64,000 bases of DNA from positions 1 to 64,000 of the forward strand of contig NZ_RJUO01000004.1 of the NCBI RefSeq assembly GCF_003752365.1, given 5' to 3'. Shown piece by piece: positions 33,764 through 43,123 of the stretch. The notes beneath the pieces are model-generated. The model was not told the origin of the DNA and ran no database searches. It was given only the letters and a program-made list of their open reading frames with translations. The position numbers and the translations under genes are program-made. Within the stretch, counting starts at the first letter, position 1. The number at the start of each line of letters is the position of its first letter. The DNA is from Frondihabitans sp. PhB188 (GTDB taxonomy: Bacteria; Actinomycetota; Actinomycetes; Actinomycetales; Microbacteriaceae).

Positions 33764-35503
33764 ATGTCCGCACCACGCCCGCGCCGTCGCGCGCTCACTC
33801 TCACTCTCGCTGCGGCGACAGCCACCGGCCTCGTGCTGGCGGGCGTCGTTCCCGCGATGGCAGACACGGCGGCCCCTGCCGCGCCCGTCACGTCGACCGC
33901 GGCGATGCCCAGCCCGCTCGGCACCGTCGGCCAGGCGGCCCCGCACTCTCGCTCGGCCCGATCGGCGGCACCCGGAGCGAGCTCTCGCCTGCTCACCCCG
34001 TCGACTGTGGTCGGCACGCACCCGGGCGACCAGGTCGACCCCGTCACGATCAACACCCCGAGCAATCGCGACCAGGCTGTCGCGGGCGACGGGTCGGTCG
34101 CGGGAGACACCCTCTACGGCTACGGGTACATCGCCTCGCAAGACAGGAACGTGCTCGAGCAGTGGACCGATCAGGGCTGGGAGCGCCTCCCGGTCACCCT
34201 GACCGGCTCGGTCTATCAGCCCGTCGGGTTCGGCGGCGACCTCTACTTCATGACGTGGAAGGCCGCATCCTCCGGCCTCGGCACGTCGACGCTGTGGCAC
34301 AAGAGCGGCGACGACTACATGGCGGTGAAGTCGTTCAAGGGCTTCACGAACCTGTCGGTCGCGGGTACGCGCCTGTCGCTGCTCGTCGACACCAAGGCGA
34401 AGACGACTGCTTACACCTACGACGGCTCGAAGCTGGCGGGCGGGACCGCGTCGACGACGAAGCACATCCTGGGCTTTATCGCGCTCGGCAGCACGCGCTT
34501 CCTCTGGATCGGCGGCAGCGGCTGGAACGCGGCCATCTACCGGGTCGACGCGAAGGCGATCACCCGCGTCGTGTCGTCGCCGTGGGCCATCGCCGGCACC
34601 GTCTGGAAGGGCGCCGTGTACTTCGGCGGCGCCACCAGCACCAGCACCGGCATCTACAAGTTCACCGGCACGAGCATCGTGAAGGCGACCTCGGTCGAGC
34701 TGGCCGCGAACTTCGACTACACGTACTGGATCCCGACGGTGGGCGTCTACGACGGAGACCTCTACTTCACGGCCGACTACCTCGACGAAGAGACCTACCT
34801 CTACCAGTACGACGGATCGACGGTCACCCAGATCACCACGATGTCTCACCCGGGCATGTGGTTCTACGACTTCACCGAGTTCGACGGCAAGCTGTTCTAC
34901 GGCGGGGGCGACGGCAAGCACCGGTACACCTGGTACTTCGACCGCGACGCGGCCCCGACGGGAGCGGTCGCAGGAACGACCCCGACCCTGTCCGGCACGG
35001 CCACCGTGGGGCACCGCCTCACCTCCGAGGCCGGCGCCTGGACTCCGACCGCGACGCTCGTCTACCGCTGGTTCCGCCACGGAGCGACGGGCACCTCCCC
35101 GATCGACGGCGCGACCGGCAGCTCGTACGTGCTGACCGGGGCCGACCGCGGCGCGACCGTCACGGTCTCGATCGAGGGCTCGGGGCAGGGGTATGAGACG
35201 ACGACCCTGGAGAGCGCGGCGTCCGACACCGTCGCGACCGGGACCATCACCCTGGCTCCGGTCATCTCCGGGACGATGAAGGCGGGGACCACCCTGACGG
35301 CGCTGCCGCACCTCACCCCGACGACTGCCACGAGGGCGTACCGCTGGTACCGCGACGGCAAGCCGCTCGCGGGCGCGAGCACGAAGACGTACAAGGTCAC
35401 GTCAGGCGACGTCGGGCACAAGCTCCAGGTCGCCGTTCACGCGACCGCGACCGGCTACACGGACGCCTCGGCCACATCGGCGGCGCGCACGGCGAAGCGC
35501 TAG
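33764..35503 (+). CDS. Secreted protein with propeller-like region and two Ig-like repeats
   Basis: 579 residues. A Sec signal peptide (RRRALTLTLAAATATGLVLA, cleavage near MADTA) is followed by about 280 residues of repeated short strands with aromatic-Gly turns (DGDLYFTADYL, FDGKLFYGGGD), suggesting a beta-propeller. Two C-terminal repeats of about 85 residues each contain YRWFRHG or YRWYRDG, like Ig-like domains on bacterial surface proteins. A GGGGGAA site precedes ATG. Function unknown; no sorting signal. Confidence 0.8.
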   Translation: MSAPRPRRRALTLTLAAATATGLVLAGVVPAMADTAAPAAPVTSTAAMPSPLGTVGQAAPHSRSARSAAPGASSRLLTPSTVVGTHPGDQVDPVTINTPSNRDQAVAGDGSVAGDTLYGYGYIASQDRNVLEQWTDQGWERLPVTLTGSVYQPVGFGGDLYFMTWKAASSGLGTSTLWHKSGDDYMAVKSFKGFTNLSVAGTRLSLLVDTKAKTTAYTYDGSKLAGGTASTTKHILGFIALGSTRFLWIGGSGWNAAIYRVDAKAITRVVSSPWAIAGTVWKGAVYFGGATSTSTGIYKFTGTSIVKATSVELAANFDYTYWIPTVGVYDGDLYFTADYLDEETYLYQYDGSTVTQITTMSHPGMWFYDFTEFDGKLFYGGGDGKHRYTWYFDRDAAPTGAVAGTTPTLSGTATVGHRLTSEAGAWTPTATLVYRWFRHGATGTSPIDGATGSSYVLTGADRGATVTVSIEGSGQGYETTTLESAASDTVATGTITLAPVISGTMKAGTTLTALPHLTPTTATRAYRWYRDGKPLAGASTKTYKVTSGDVGHKLQVAVHATATGYTDASATSAARTAKR

Positions 35504-35523
35504 CGCCCGCGCGCCGCGAACTG

Positions 35524-35538
35524 GGGGCACGACGCCCC
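35524..35538 (+). terminator. Short terminator-like hairpin
   Basis: GGGGC-ACGAC-GCCCC followed by AAAA, 20 bases after the stop of the secreted protein gene. The AAAA can also act as the loop of an alternative CCCC-AAAA-GGGG stem. Weak but correctly placed. Confidence 0.4.
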
Positions 35539-35604
35539 AAAAGGGGTTCGTGCGGCGACGAGACGCGACCTTTACGGTTAACCAACTTGACCGGGAGGCT
35601 CGCC

Positions 35605-36912
35605 TTGAACGTGACGGGCCCTGCGCTCCGCAGACGAATCGGCGTGCTCTCCACCTCCGTCATCTCGCGATGGCCGCGGGCCGGCGTCGCGGATTCGGGC
35701 CGGATCGTGAGCGCCGGAATGCGTCGCTTCGACCGGCTCTTCGACCTCATCGTCGGCGGCTTCGGGATCCTCTACGCGCTGCAGACCGCCGACTCGCTGG
35801 TCGCCGGACTCCCCTCCCTGTCGAACCCGCTCGGAGTCGCCATCATCGTGCTGGTGTGCATCGGCGTCGCCGCCGGTGTCGGTCCTCTCGTCGCTCCCGC
35901 GCACGCCGCGCGCGTCTTCCTCGTCGGGGCGGCGGTCTACGGAGTCGCCCTCCTGCTGTGGGCGCATACGGTGACGCCGCCTGTCCCGGTGAATCCGATG
36001 CCCTGGCTGATCGCCGTGTGGCCGGTCGGCGCCGCCTATCTCGCGCGGGGATCGCGGACCCTCTTCGTGCCGATCGTGATCGCGACCGCCGTCAGCGCTG
36101 TGGCCAGCGTCGCCCTGCGGTTCCGCGGCGACGTGGCTGCGCCCGACGTCGCCGTCGACAGCCTCTTCATGACGGGGCTCGCGCTCGTGCTGGTCCTCCT
36201 CCTCGGAACCGTCCGGCACCGCGTCGTGGCCGCCGCGCTGGCGCAGCAGTGCTCGGTCGACAGCTTCGCCGCCGCGCAGCTCGAGGAAGCGACCGAGCAG
36301 GAGCGCAAGCGGACGGACGCGCTGCTGCACGACGCCGTGCTGACGACGTTCCTCTCGGCTGCCTCGGCCGACGACGACGACGCAGAAGAACTCGCCTCGC
36401 GGATGGCGGCGAACTCCCTGCGCGTGCTCCTGCATGTCAATGCCGTCGGCCGCAGCGAAGACGCCGTGCCCTTCGGGCAGATCGTCGCCGACCACCGCGA
36501 CCAGCTCGGCGCCTGGCTGAGCCGCTTCGATCACGACCTCGCCGCGGTGGAGGTCGTGATGCTCCCCGAGAACGTCGCCCGGGCCCTCGTCGACATGCTC
36601 GCGCACTCGCTGGCGAACAGCGTCCAGCACGCCGAGGGAGCCACCCGTCGAACCGTTCGAGCCCACCAGCTCGGGTCGGACGGCATCCGCATCGTGATCG
36701 AGGACGACGGGTGCGGCTTCGACCCCGAGGCACTCGGACAGCGGGGCAGCGGGGGTGGCAGCGAGTCGTCCCGCGCGCTCCGCGCGCTGGAGGGACGGGT
36801 CGATATCGATACCGCTGCGGAGACCGGTACCCGCATCGTCCTCAGCTGGGGGTCCGTCGCCATCGTCGGCACGGAGCTCCTCGTCGAACAGGAAGACCGG
36901 GCACGGCCGTGA
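35605..36912 (+). CDS. Membrane sensor histidine kinase-like protein (HATPase domain)
   Basis: About 435 residues. Six or so membrane segments (residues about 40-210) are followed by a coiled region with ERKRTDALLHDAVLTTFLSA, which resembles the HisKA_3 phosphoacceptor box (His in LLHD). An ATPase domain follows with N-box DMLAHSLANSVQHAEG and G1 box EDDGCGFD. TTG at 35605 is chosen because GGGAGG ends six bases before it; GTG at 35611 is the alternative. It overlaps the next gene by GTGA. No response regulator gene is adjacent. Confidence 0.82.
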   Translation: MNVTGPALRRRIGVLSTSVISRWPRAGVADSGRIVSAGMRRFDRLFDLIVGGFGILYALQTADSLVAGLPSLSNPLGVAIIVLVCIGVAAGVGPLVAPAHAARVFLVGAAVYGVALLLWAHTVTPPVPVNPMPWLIAVWPVGAAYLARGSRTLFVPIVIATAVSAVASVALRFRGDVAAPDVAVDSLFMTGLALVLVLLLGTVRHRVVAAALAQQCSVDSFAAAQLEEATEQERKRTDALLHDAVLTTFLSAASADDDDAEELASRMAANSLRVLLHVNAVGRSEDAVPFGQIVADHRDQLGAWLSRFDHDLAAVEVVMLPENVARALVDMLAHSLANSVQHAEGATRRTVRAHQLGSDGIRIVIEDDGCGFDPEALGQRGSGGGSESSRALRALEGRVDIDTAAETGTRIVLSWGSVAIVGTELLVEQEDRARP

Positions 36913-37928
36913 TCAATGTCCCCCGCTGGCTGACGCTCGGCCTGACGCTGAGCTTCGCGCTCTTCGCGGTCGTCTTCGCTCTCGTCGTCCTCGTCTCGAG
37001 GCCGGAGACGACTTCGACGGCGGCGGGGCTGGCTCTCTTCACGGCCGCTGTCGTGGCCTGCCTCGGCATACCGCCGGCCGTCGTTCCGTCCCTCCGCCGG
37101 GCGGGCTTCATCGCGATCGTCGGGCTGGCGCTTCCCGTTCTCGGCAGTGCCGCCCTCGACCCCGACACGGACTCGTTCTCGAACGGCGCCTGGTACGTCA
37201 GCGCCGTGGTCTGCCTGGTGGTGCAGCTGCTGCTGCATCGCCGGCAGCGACTCGCCTGGCTGGTCCTCGCCGGCCTCGTCGTGGAGACGATCATCTGGGC
37301 CGGACCCTGGGGCCTCCTGCGCTTCGGCATCCTCGCCACGATCCTGATGATCGCGGTCGTCACCGCCTCGGCCTGGGCGATCGGCGTGACCGGCACCGAG
37401 ATCTCCCGGCACGCCGAATCCGAGCGCCAGGCAGCGACCTGGCGTGCCGCACAGGATGCCTTCCACTCCGAGCACCGGGTCCGCCTCGGCAACACCGCGC
37501 TGGTCGCCGCGCCCATGCTCCGGACCATCACCGAGCAGCGAGGCCGGCTGACCGCGGCAGACCGTGCGGAATGCCGGCTGCTCGAGCAGACCATCCGCGA
37601 CGAGATCCGCGGGCGGCAGCTCCTCACTCGCACGATCCGGGAGCAGGTCATGCTCCACCGACGACGCGGTGCGGTCGTCCAGGTCAACGACGACGGCGGC
37701 CTCGACGGAGTCGACCCCGGCGATCTCGATCGCCTGCTCGCCCAGCTGGCCGGCGCGATCACCGGCTTGACCTCCGACCGCATCATCATCCGCACGGCGC
37801 CGATCGACTCCCCCACCGCCATCACCGTCGCTGCCATGTCGGTCGACCCGGTGGCCGCGGCGCTCGGTCTCGACGACGACGACGACCAGATCGACCTGTG
37901 GCTCGAGCTGCCGCGGGTCGCGCGCTGA
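36909..37928 (+). CDS. Membrane protein with a degenerate kinase-like cytoplasmic part
   Basis: 339 residues with about six membrane segments (residues 10-170). A coiled cytoplasmic region follows (SRHAESERQAATWRAAQDAF) and then about 150 residues ending in a Asp-rich stretch (LGLDDDDDQIDLW). The phosphoacceptor region has FHSEHRVRLGNTAL in place of a kinase box and I see no ATP-binding N-box. It looks like a non-catalytic partner of the kinase encoded immediately upstream (GTGA overlap). Confidence 0.7.
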   Translation: MINVPRWLTLGLTLSFALFAVVFALVVLVSRPETTSTAAGLALFTAAVVACLGIPPAVVPSLRRAGFIAIVGLALPVLGSAALDPDTDSFSNGAWYVSAVVCLVVQLLLHRRQRLAWLVLAGLVVETIIWAGPWGLLRFGILATILMIAVVTASAWAIGVTGTEISRHAESERQAATWRAAQDAFHSEHRVRLGNTALVAAPMLRTITEQRGRLTAADRAECRLLEQTIRDEIRGRQLLTRTIREQVMLHRRRGAVVQVNDDGGLDGVDPGDLDRLLAQLAGAITGLTSDRIIIRTAPIDSPTAITVAAMSVDPVAAALGLDDDDDQIDLWLELPRVAR

Positions 37929-37946
37929 CCGACCAGGGCGACGACA

Positions 37947-37967
37947 GGCCGGTCACGACGGCCGGCC
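37947..37967. terminator. Hairpin between convergent genes
   Basis: GGCCGG and CCGGCC pair around a nine-base loop in the 45-bp gap between the sensor partner gene and the convergent MFS gene. Short stem, plausible shared terminator. Confidence 0.4.
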
Positions 37968-37973
37968 CGCCGC

Positions 37974-39377
37974 TCAGGCGCGCTGCCTCGTGCGCCGCAG
38001 GTCGACCAGACCCAGCGTGAGCGCCGCCCCCGAGACGATCAGGGCGAGGCCGAGCGCGTCGGCGAAGGTTGCGACGTGGGGTGCCGGCACGCCCTCGGTG
38101 CGCGAGACGACGGCCGAGCCGAGCAGGGCGACGAAGACCGTCCCGAGGATGGTCTGACCGGTGGCCGACCCGATCCTCTGCGCGGTCTGCAGCACGCCGC
38201 CCGCAGCACCGCCCATGCGCGGATCGACGTCCATGAGGCTGAGCGTCTGGTTCGGCGTGACGATGGCGCCGCCGGCGATCCCGAGCACGAACAGGGGCAG
38301 GGCGAGGCGCAGGATCACCGTGGCCGGGTCGGTCAGGTCGGGCCGGCTCTGGACGACGACGCCGATCACGATCGTGCCGGCGAAGAACACCGACACCGCG
38401 CCCACGACTAGGGGCCGTCCGATGCGAGGGACGAGCCGGCCGGCGACGGGAGCCCCGAGGACGGAGCCGAGCGCCAGGGCCGAGACGCCGAGGCCGGATT
38501 GCAGGGCCGTGAATCCGAGGCCGTTCTGGTAGTAGAGCGACAGGATGAGCGGGATGCCGGTGTTGCTGCAGAAGAACACCACCGCGAAGGCGACACCGGT
38601 CACGAAGGTCGGAACGCTGAAGAGCTTCAGGTTGAGCAGCGGTGACGCCGTCTCGTGCGTGAGCCGCGACTCGCGGCGGACGAAGAGGGCGAGGAAGCCC
38701 GCCGCGGGCGCGAAGAAGACGAGCACCCATCCGCTGTGCAGCTCGTTGACCTCGACGATCGGAAACAGCACGCAGAAGAGCGCTGCGCCGAGGAGGACCG
38801 CGCCGGCGATGTCGAGTCGGCCCGACGCGTCTTTGCTCGGCTCGAGCTTCGGCACCCACCGACGCGCGAGGATCACCGCGACGATGCCGATCGGCACGTT
38901 GATGAAGAACACGAGACGCCAGCCGAAGGCCGGGCCGCCGAGAGCGATCAGGAGCCCGCCGAGCACGGGACCGAGGGCCGTGCCCACGCCGACCGTGAGC
39001 CCGAGACCGCCGAACGCCCGGCCGCGCTCGGACTTCGGGAACGCGTTCTGGATGTAGCCGGACACCTGCGGCCCGATGATGCCGCCGAAGAGCCCCTGGA
39101 CCACCCGGGCCGCGATGAGAACGATCGGCACGGGGGCGAGGCCGACGGCGGCGCTCGCGAGCACGAAGCCCGAGACGCCGATGATGAAGATCCTGCGCCT
39201 CCCCCGAGTGTCTCCGAGTCGCCCGCCGATGACGGGCATGAGGCCGAACGCGAGGATGTACCCGCTGACGATCCACTGGAGCTCCGCTGCGCCGGCGCCC
39301 GTCGAGCGTCCGATCGACGGGAGCGCCACGTTCGTGACGCTCACGTCGAGGAGCGCCGCGAACTGCCCCATGAGCAT
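37974..39377 (-). CDS. MFS transporter, DHA2 family, with uncertain start
   Basis: 467 residues from the first standard start (ATG at 39377). Motifs: DVSVTNVALPSIGRSTGA, GGRLGDTRGRRRIFIIGV (motif A), GPVLGGLLIALGG (motif C), and fourteen helices. This ATG falls inside the first membrane helix. The frame stays open upstream for 26 codons, back to the TAG of the ABC1 kinase gene, and those codons read like a normal MFS N-terminus (DLDPRRWRALFV). No ATG, GTG or TTG occurs there. Either a rare start codon is used or the original start was lost. Confidence 0.85.
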   Translation of the reverse strand: MLMGQFAALLDVSVTNVALPSIGRSTGAGAAELQWIVSGYILAFGLMPVIGGRLGDTRGRRRIFIIGVSGFVLASAAVGLAPVPIVLIAARVVQGLFGGIIGPQVSGYIQNAFPKSERGRAFGGLGLTVGVGTALGPVLGGLLIALGGPAFGWRLVFFINVPIGIVAVILARRWVPKLEPSKDASGRLDIAGAVLLGAALFCVLFPIVEVNELHSGWVLVFFAPAAGFLALFVRRESRLTHETASPLLNLKLFSVPTFVTGVAFAVVFFCSNTGIPLILSLYYQNGLGFTALQSGLGVSALALGSVLGAPVAGRLVPRIGRPLVVGAVSVFFAGTIVIGVVVQSRPDLTDPATVILRLALPLFVLGIAGGAIVTPNQTLSLMDVDPRMGGAAGGVLQTAQRIGSATGQTILGTVFVALLGSAVVSRTEGVPAPHVATFADALGLALIVSGAALTLGLVDLRRTRQRA

Positions 39378-39455
39378 GACGAACAGGGCCCGCCAGCGCC
39401 GGGGATCGAGGTCCTGGCGCGGGGACGGATCGCGTGCCGTGTTCGAGACCGTGAG

Positions 39456-41171
39456 CTATCGTCTCCGCAGCGTGACGACGAGATGCAGCAGGGGCACCGC
39501 GGCCGCCGCCATGAGGATCGAGCCGAGCACCTCGTCCGTCGAGCGCAGGAAGACGCCGCCCACGAGGAGCGCCGCGAAGACGATCGCCGACCCGAGCCGG
39601 CTGACAGAGCGCTCGACGGCCCCGAGGCGCCGGTCGATCTCGGGAGTCCGGACGGCGAGCTGGCCGCGCTCGAGGCGGGTGGCGAGCTCGTCCATCCTCC
39701 GCGGAAGCCGGGCGACCGTGGCGCCGTAGGCCAGCGCCTGCTGAGGAAGGTCGCGCAGGGCGTCCCGGCCGTTGGAGCTCAGGATGGTGCGCGCGAAGGG
39801 GTCGACGGCATCCCACATGTTGAAGTCGCGATCGAGGGCGCTCGTCACTCCCGACACCAGCGAGATGGTGCGGATCAGGAGGAGGAAGCTCTCGGGCAGC
39901 TGGAAGGGGAGGCCGCGGATGGTCTCGCCGAACTGCCGGCCGAACGCCTCCAGCTCGCGCGGGTCGATGGTCTGGAGCTCGGCGATCCCCAGGCCGCCGA
40001 AACGGTCGAACAGCGCCGACATGGCGCGTTCCAGCTCATCGGTGTCGGCCGTCGACAGCAGCACGCCGAGCTCGCCCAGCGAGGCGACCAGCGCCCGGCT
40101 GTCGCGTCCGACGGCGGCGAGGATGAAGTTGCGGAGTCCGGCGCGGAGCGGGTCGGAGATCTCGCCCATCATGCCGAAGTCGACGTAGCTCAAGTGCCAC
40201 CTCACCCCGTCGCCGGTGTCGGATCCGTCGACGACCGGGGTGACGAAGATGTTGCCCGGGTGGGGGTCGGCGTGGAAGAACCCGGAGACGAAGATCTGCT
40301 GGAACGTGACGCGAGCCAGCTCGTTGGCCACGACCGCAGGATCGATGCCCGCCCTCTCGAGACCCTCGACGTCCGTGATCTTGATCGCGGTGACGTCCGA
40401 GAGCGTCAGAGCCCGGAGCGAGCTGCGCTCCCACACCACCACCGGCGCCTCGACCAGGGGGTCGGCGGCGAAATCCCGGGTGAAGCGCTCGGCGTTGCCG
40501 GCCTCGTGCAGGTAGTTGATCTCTTCGAGGCTCGTCGCCGCGAACTCCTCGACGAGCGCGGGTGCGTCGGCGCGCTTCGACACGAGGCTCACGTGCGAGA
40601 GCCAGCGGCCGATGCGGCGCAGCGCTGCCAGATCGACGGCGACGATCTCGTCGATTCCGGGTCGCTGGATCTTGACGATGACGTCTGCGAAACCCAGATC
40701 GGCGGCGAGCGCGGGCGACAGGCGCGCCCGGTGCGCCTGGCCGAGGGATGCCGCGGCGATGGGCGTCGGGTCGAAGAAGGCGTAGGCCGACTCGAGCGGC
40801 ATGCCCAGCTCGGCGACGGTCTGCTCGCGGATCCTGTCGAAGGGCTCTGCGGCCACTTCGTCTTGCAATCCCTCGAGTTCGCTCGTGACCTCCGGCGGAA
40901 GGATGTCGAGTCGCGCCGAGAGGAACTGCCCGACCTTGATCATCAGACCGCCGAGGTCGACCGCGAGCACTCGGAACCTTCGGGCGAGGAACTGCAGCCG
41001 GGCGGTTCGGCCGCGAGCGGAGAATCGGCGGAGGCCGATGCGCGGGAGGAAGAGCTCGTACCACCAGGCCTGCGCCAGGAAGATCCACGCGAACCGCACG
41101 ATCCTGCGGTAGCGCGCCCGCGAGGCGCGACTGGTCTGCGGCGCGGAGGGCGTGCCGCTGGCTTGCGGCAT
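39456..41171 (-). CDS. ABC1/UbiB/AarF-family atypical kinase
   Basis: 571 residues. The family's KxGQ motif (MIKVGQFLSARLDILP) lies near residue 78. It is followed by the Ala-rich AAASLGQAHRA loop, the ATP lysine in DVIVKIQRPG, the catalytic FFHADPHPGNIFV and metal-binding VDFGMMGE. Two C-terminal membrane segments (residues about 510-565) anchor it. Family members bind ATP and support isoprenoid-lipid metabolism; the role here is unknown. PadR lies three bases upstream and MFS downstream. Confidence 0.9.
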   Translation of the reverse strand: MPQASGTPSAPQTSRASRARYRRIVRFAWIFLAQAWWYELFLPRIGLRRFSARGRTARLQFLARRFRVLAVDLGGLMIKVGQFLSARLDILPPEVTSELEGLQDEVAAEPFDRIREQTVAELGMPLESAYAFFDPTPIAAASLGQAHRARLSPALAADLGFADVIVKIQRPGIDEIVAVDLAALRRIGRWLSHVSLVSKRADAPALVEEFAATSLEEINYLHEAGNAERFTRDFAADPLVEAPVVVWERSSLRALTLSDVTAIKITDVEGLERAGIDPAVVANELARVTFQQIFVSGFFHADPHPGNIFVTPVVDGSDTGDGVRWHLSYVDFGMMGEISDPLRAGLRNFILAAVGRDSRALVASLGELGVLLSTADTDELERAMSALFDRFGGLGIAELQTIDPRELEAFGRQFGETIRGLPFQLPESFLLLIRTISLVSGVTSALDRDFNMWDAVDPFARTILSSNGRDALRDLPQQALAYGATVARLPRRMDELATRLERGQLAVRTPEIDRRLGAVERSVSRLGSAIVFAALLVGGVFLRSTDEVLGSILMAAAAVPLLHLVVTLRRR

Positions 41172-41174
41172 GCC

Positions 41175-41729
41175 CTACTCCTCGGCGAGGATCGCGTAGA
41201 GCTTGCGGCGCGCCTCGTCGACGACGGCGATCGCCCGCTCGGACTGGCCGGGATCGCCGGTCTGCGCGACCTGGGTCATCACCTGGGCCAGTCGCGCACC
41301 CGACTTCGTCAGGGCGAGAGCTCCGTGCAGACCCTGCCCCGCCGGCTGCTGCGGCTCGCTCGTCGGCTCAGAGCGGGCGGATGCGACGGATTCGGCCGCG
41401 GCGCGGCGCCCCGCATCGGTCAGAGCGTAGATCTTGCGCTCTCCGACCTGCGCGGCCGAGATCAGGCCCTCGTCGACCAGCACCTGCAGGGCCGGGTAGA
41501 CGGCTCCGGGGGTCGGCTTCCACGCTCCGTCCGAGCGGGCCTCGACGGCTCGGATGATCTGGTAGCCGTGCATCGGCTCGTCGCTGAGTTCGAGCAGGAT
41601 CGCTGCGCGGATGTCGCCGCCGTCTGCGGCTTCCGGGCTCCCGACCGTCGTCGAGGGAGAGCCGAATGCCTGACGGAGACCGTCGACGGCGCCCCGCAGA
41701 TCGAAACCGGGTGAGGACGACGAGCTCAT
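41175..41729 (-). CDS. PadR-family transcriptional regulator
   Basis: 184 residues. The winged helix spans about residues 40-115 with AAILLELSDEPMHGYQIIRA, KPTPGAVYPALQVLVDEGLI and GERKIYALTDAGRR. The Ser/Pro-rich N-terminus is atypical, and the C-terminal part is helical (dimerisation). ATG at 41729 follows AAGGGAC. A palindrome-like site, CTGTCACACAGGACAG on the minus strand (about 41777-41792), is a candidate autoregulatory operator. Confidence 0.9.
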   Translation of the reverse strand: MSSSSSPGFDLRGAVDGLRQAFGSPSTTVGSPEAADGGDIRAAILLELSDEPMHGYQIIRAVEARSDGAWKPTPGAVYPALQVLVDEGLISAAQVGERKIYALTDAGRRAAAESVASARSEPTSEPQQPAGQGLHGALALTKSGARLAQVMTQVAQTGDPGQSERAIAVVDEARRKLYAILAEE

Positions 41730-41839
41730 AGCAGGGTGTCCCTTCAGGACGTAAGCCGAACCTTGACGATACATCGCTGTCCTGTGTGACAGGCAGTGCT
41801 CGACCTCCCCCGCTCGGCCTCTGCGCCGCGCCCCTCCGG

Positions 41840-43054
41840 TCACTCCGAGGGCGCGACGCCGAGCTGGCGCACCAGCCTCGGGATCTGCTCCCTGAACGGG
41901 AAGAACCCGCGCGACGCATGCGGCCACGCCAGGCTGTCCCACCGACGGCGGACGCTGACGAGGGCGACCCCTTCGGAGGCGAGGACGGGACGCAGCTTCT
42001 CGAGCCTCTCGTGGACGGGGCCCATCGGTGCCGTCGGGACGACCACGGTGTCGAGCTGCTCGGACTCCGCCCAGCGCAGGACGGTGGAGGGCCGCGTGTC
42101 GGCGAGGAGCTGCGCCGGGCGGCCGCCGGCATCGAGTGTGCGGGCTGCGGCGTCGTCGAGCGCCGTCGCCGTGAACGCCGCCACGGCCTCCGACGCCTCG
42201 AACGGAGATCGCTCTCCCGAGTCGGCGACGGCGGCGGTCGCCACCAGCCGGTCGGCGAGCCCGGGCTGCTCGGCGAGCAGGCTGCCGGCCTCGAGGTCCT
42301 CCTCGTGCAGCAGCAGGCCGACGCGATCGCCGAGCTGTCCCACGACGTCGTCCGGCTCGATCGCCACCCGGGGCGGGAGGGGGTCTTCGGAGAGCGCCCG
42401 GGCCTCGCCGGCGAGTCCGGCAGGCGAGAACCGCCCCTCCGTGTACTTAGCGATGTTGGAGGCCGAAGCGAGGTAGGTCTTGCCCGTGGTCTGGAGGCCG
42501 GCGACCCAGCGCCACGACAGCGTGTTCGACGCCGCATCCCCGTCGAGCAGGTGCCGGTAGAAGAAGTCGGCGCCGAGCTGCCAAGGCAGGCCGAGGGTGA
42601 AGATCCAGATGCTGGCGAACCACATCCGCGTGTGGTTGTGCAGGTAGCCGGTGTCGATGAGCTCGTGCACCCAGGCGTCCATCGCGTCGATGCCGGTCCG
42701 CCCGGCCACGGCGTCGAGATAGGCCTGCGGGAGATCGCCGATCGCGAACTCGCCCACGTCGCGGCGGTAGCGACGCCACACCTCGGGGTTCTGCTCCAGC
42801 CAGCCCTTCCAGTAGGTGCGCCAGAACACCTCCTGCACGAACTTCTCGGCGCCGCGGAGGCTGTGCCGGTCGAGGACGGCGGCGACGACCTCGTGCTCGG
42901 TCACCAGGCGATGGCGCACGTAGGGCGACAGCTCCGAGACGTTGTCCCTCGACACTCCGAGGTCGTGGTTGCGGTCGCGGGCGTAGTCGGAGCCCGCGCG
43001 GGGGACGAACTCGTCGAGCGCGTCGAGGCCGGCGGATCGGGTGGGGATGAACAC
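41840..43054 (-). CDS. Photolyase/cryptochrome-like flavoprotein with rearranged domains
   Basis: 404 residues. The protein begins directly with the FAD-binding half of photolyases: SPYVRHRLVTEHEVV, EKFVQEVFWRTYWKGWLE, TGYLHNHTRMWFASIWIFTL and DGDAASNTLSWRWVAGLQTT (residues about 42-210). The usual N-terminal alpha/beta (antenna) domain is absent. Residues about 235-404 instead hold an alternating alpha/beta region (VGLLLHEEDL, LRWAESEQLDTVVVPTAP, SVRRRWDSLAWPHA) that resembles that missing domain moved to the C-terminus. It may repair UV damage or sense blue light. GTG start at 43054; start uncertain. Confidence 0.8.
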   Translation of the reverse strand: MFIPTRSAGLDALDEFVPRAGSDYARDRNHDLGVSRDNVSELSPYVRHRLVTEHEVVAAVLDRHSLRGAEKFVQEVFWRTYWKGWLEQNPEVWRRYRRDVGEFAIGDLPQAYLDAVAGRTGIDAMDAWVHELIDTGYLHNHTRMWFASIWIFTLGLPWQLGADFFYRHLLDGDAASNTLSWRWVAGLQTTGKTYLASASNIAKYTEGRFSPAGLAGEARALSEDPLPPRVAIEPDDVVGQLGDRVGLLLHEEDLEAGSLLAEQPGLADRLVATAAVADSGERSPFEASEAVAAFTATALDDAAARTLDAGGRPAQLLADTRPSTVLRWAESEQLDTVVVPTAPMGPVHERLEKLRPVLASEGVALVSVRRRWDSLAWPHASRGFFPFREQIPRLVRQLGVAPSE

Positions 43055-43123
43055 TCTCCCATCGTGCGCCCCGCGGAGCCGCGAAGGCTGACAGGGGTGC
43101 GCATCCGGCGAGCGCGGGTGGCG

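Noticed and set aside
38655-41714. 1019-codon plus-strand ORF
   Set aside because: Lies opposite the MFS, ABC1 kinase and PadR genes, which carry unmistakable motifs; the ORF itself is a charged low-complexity shadow.
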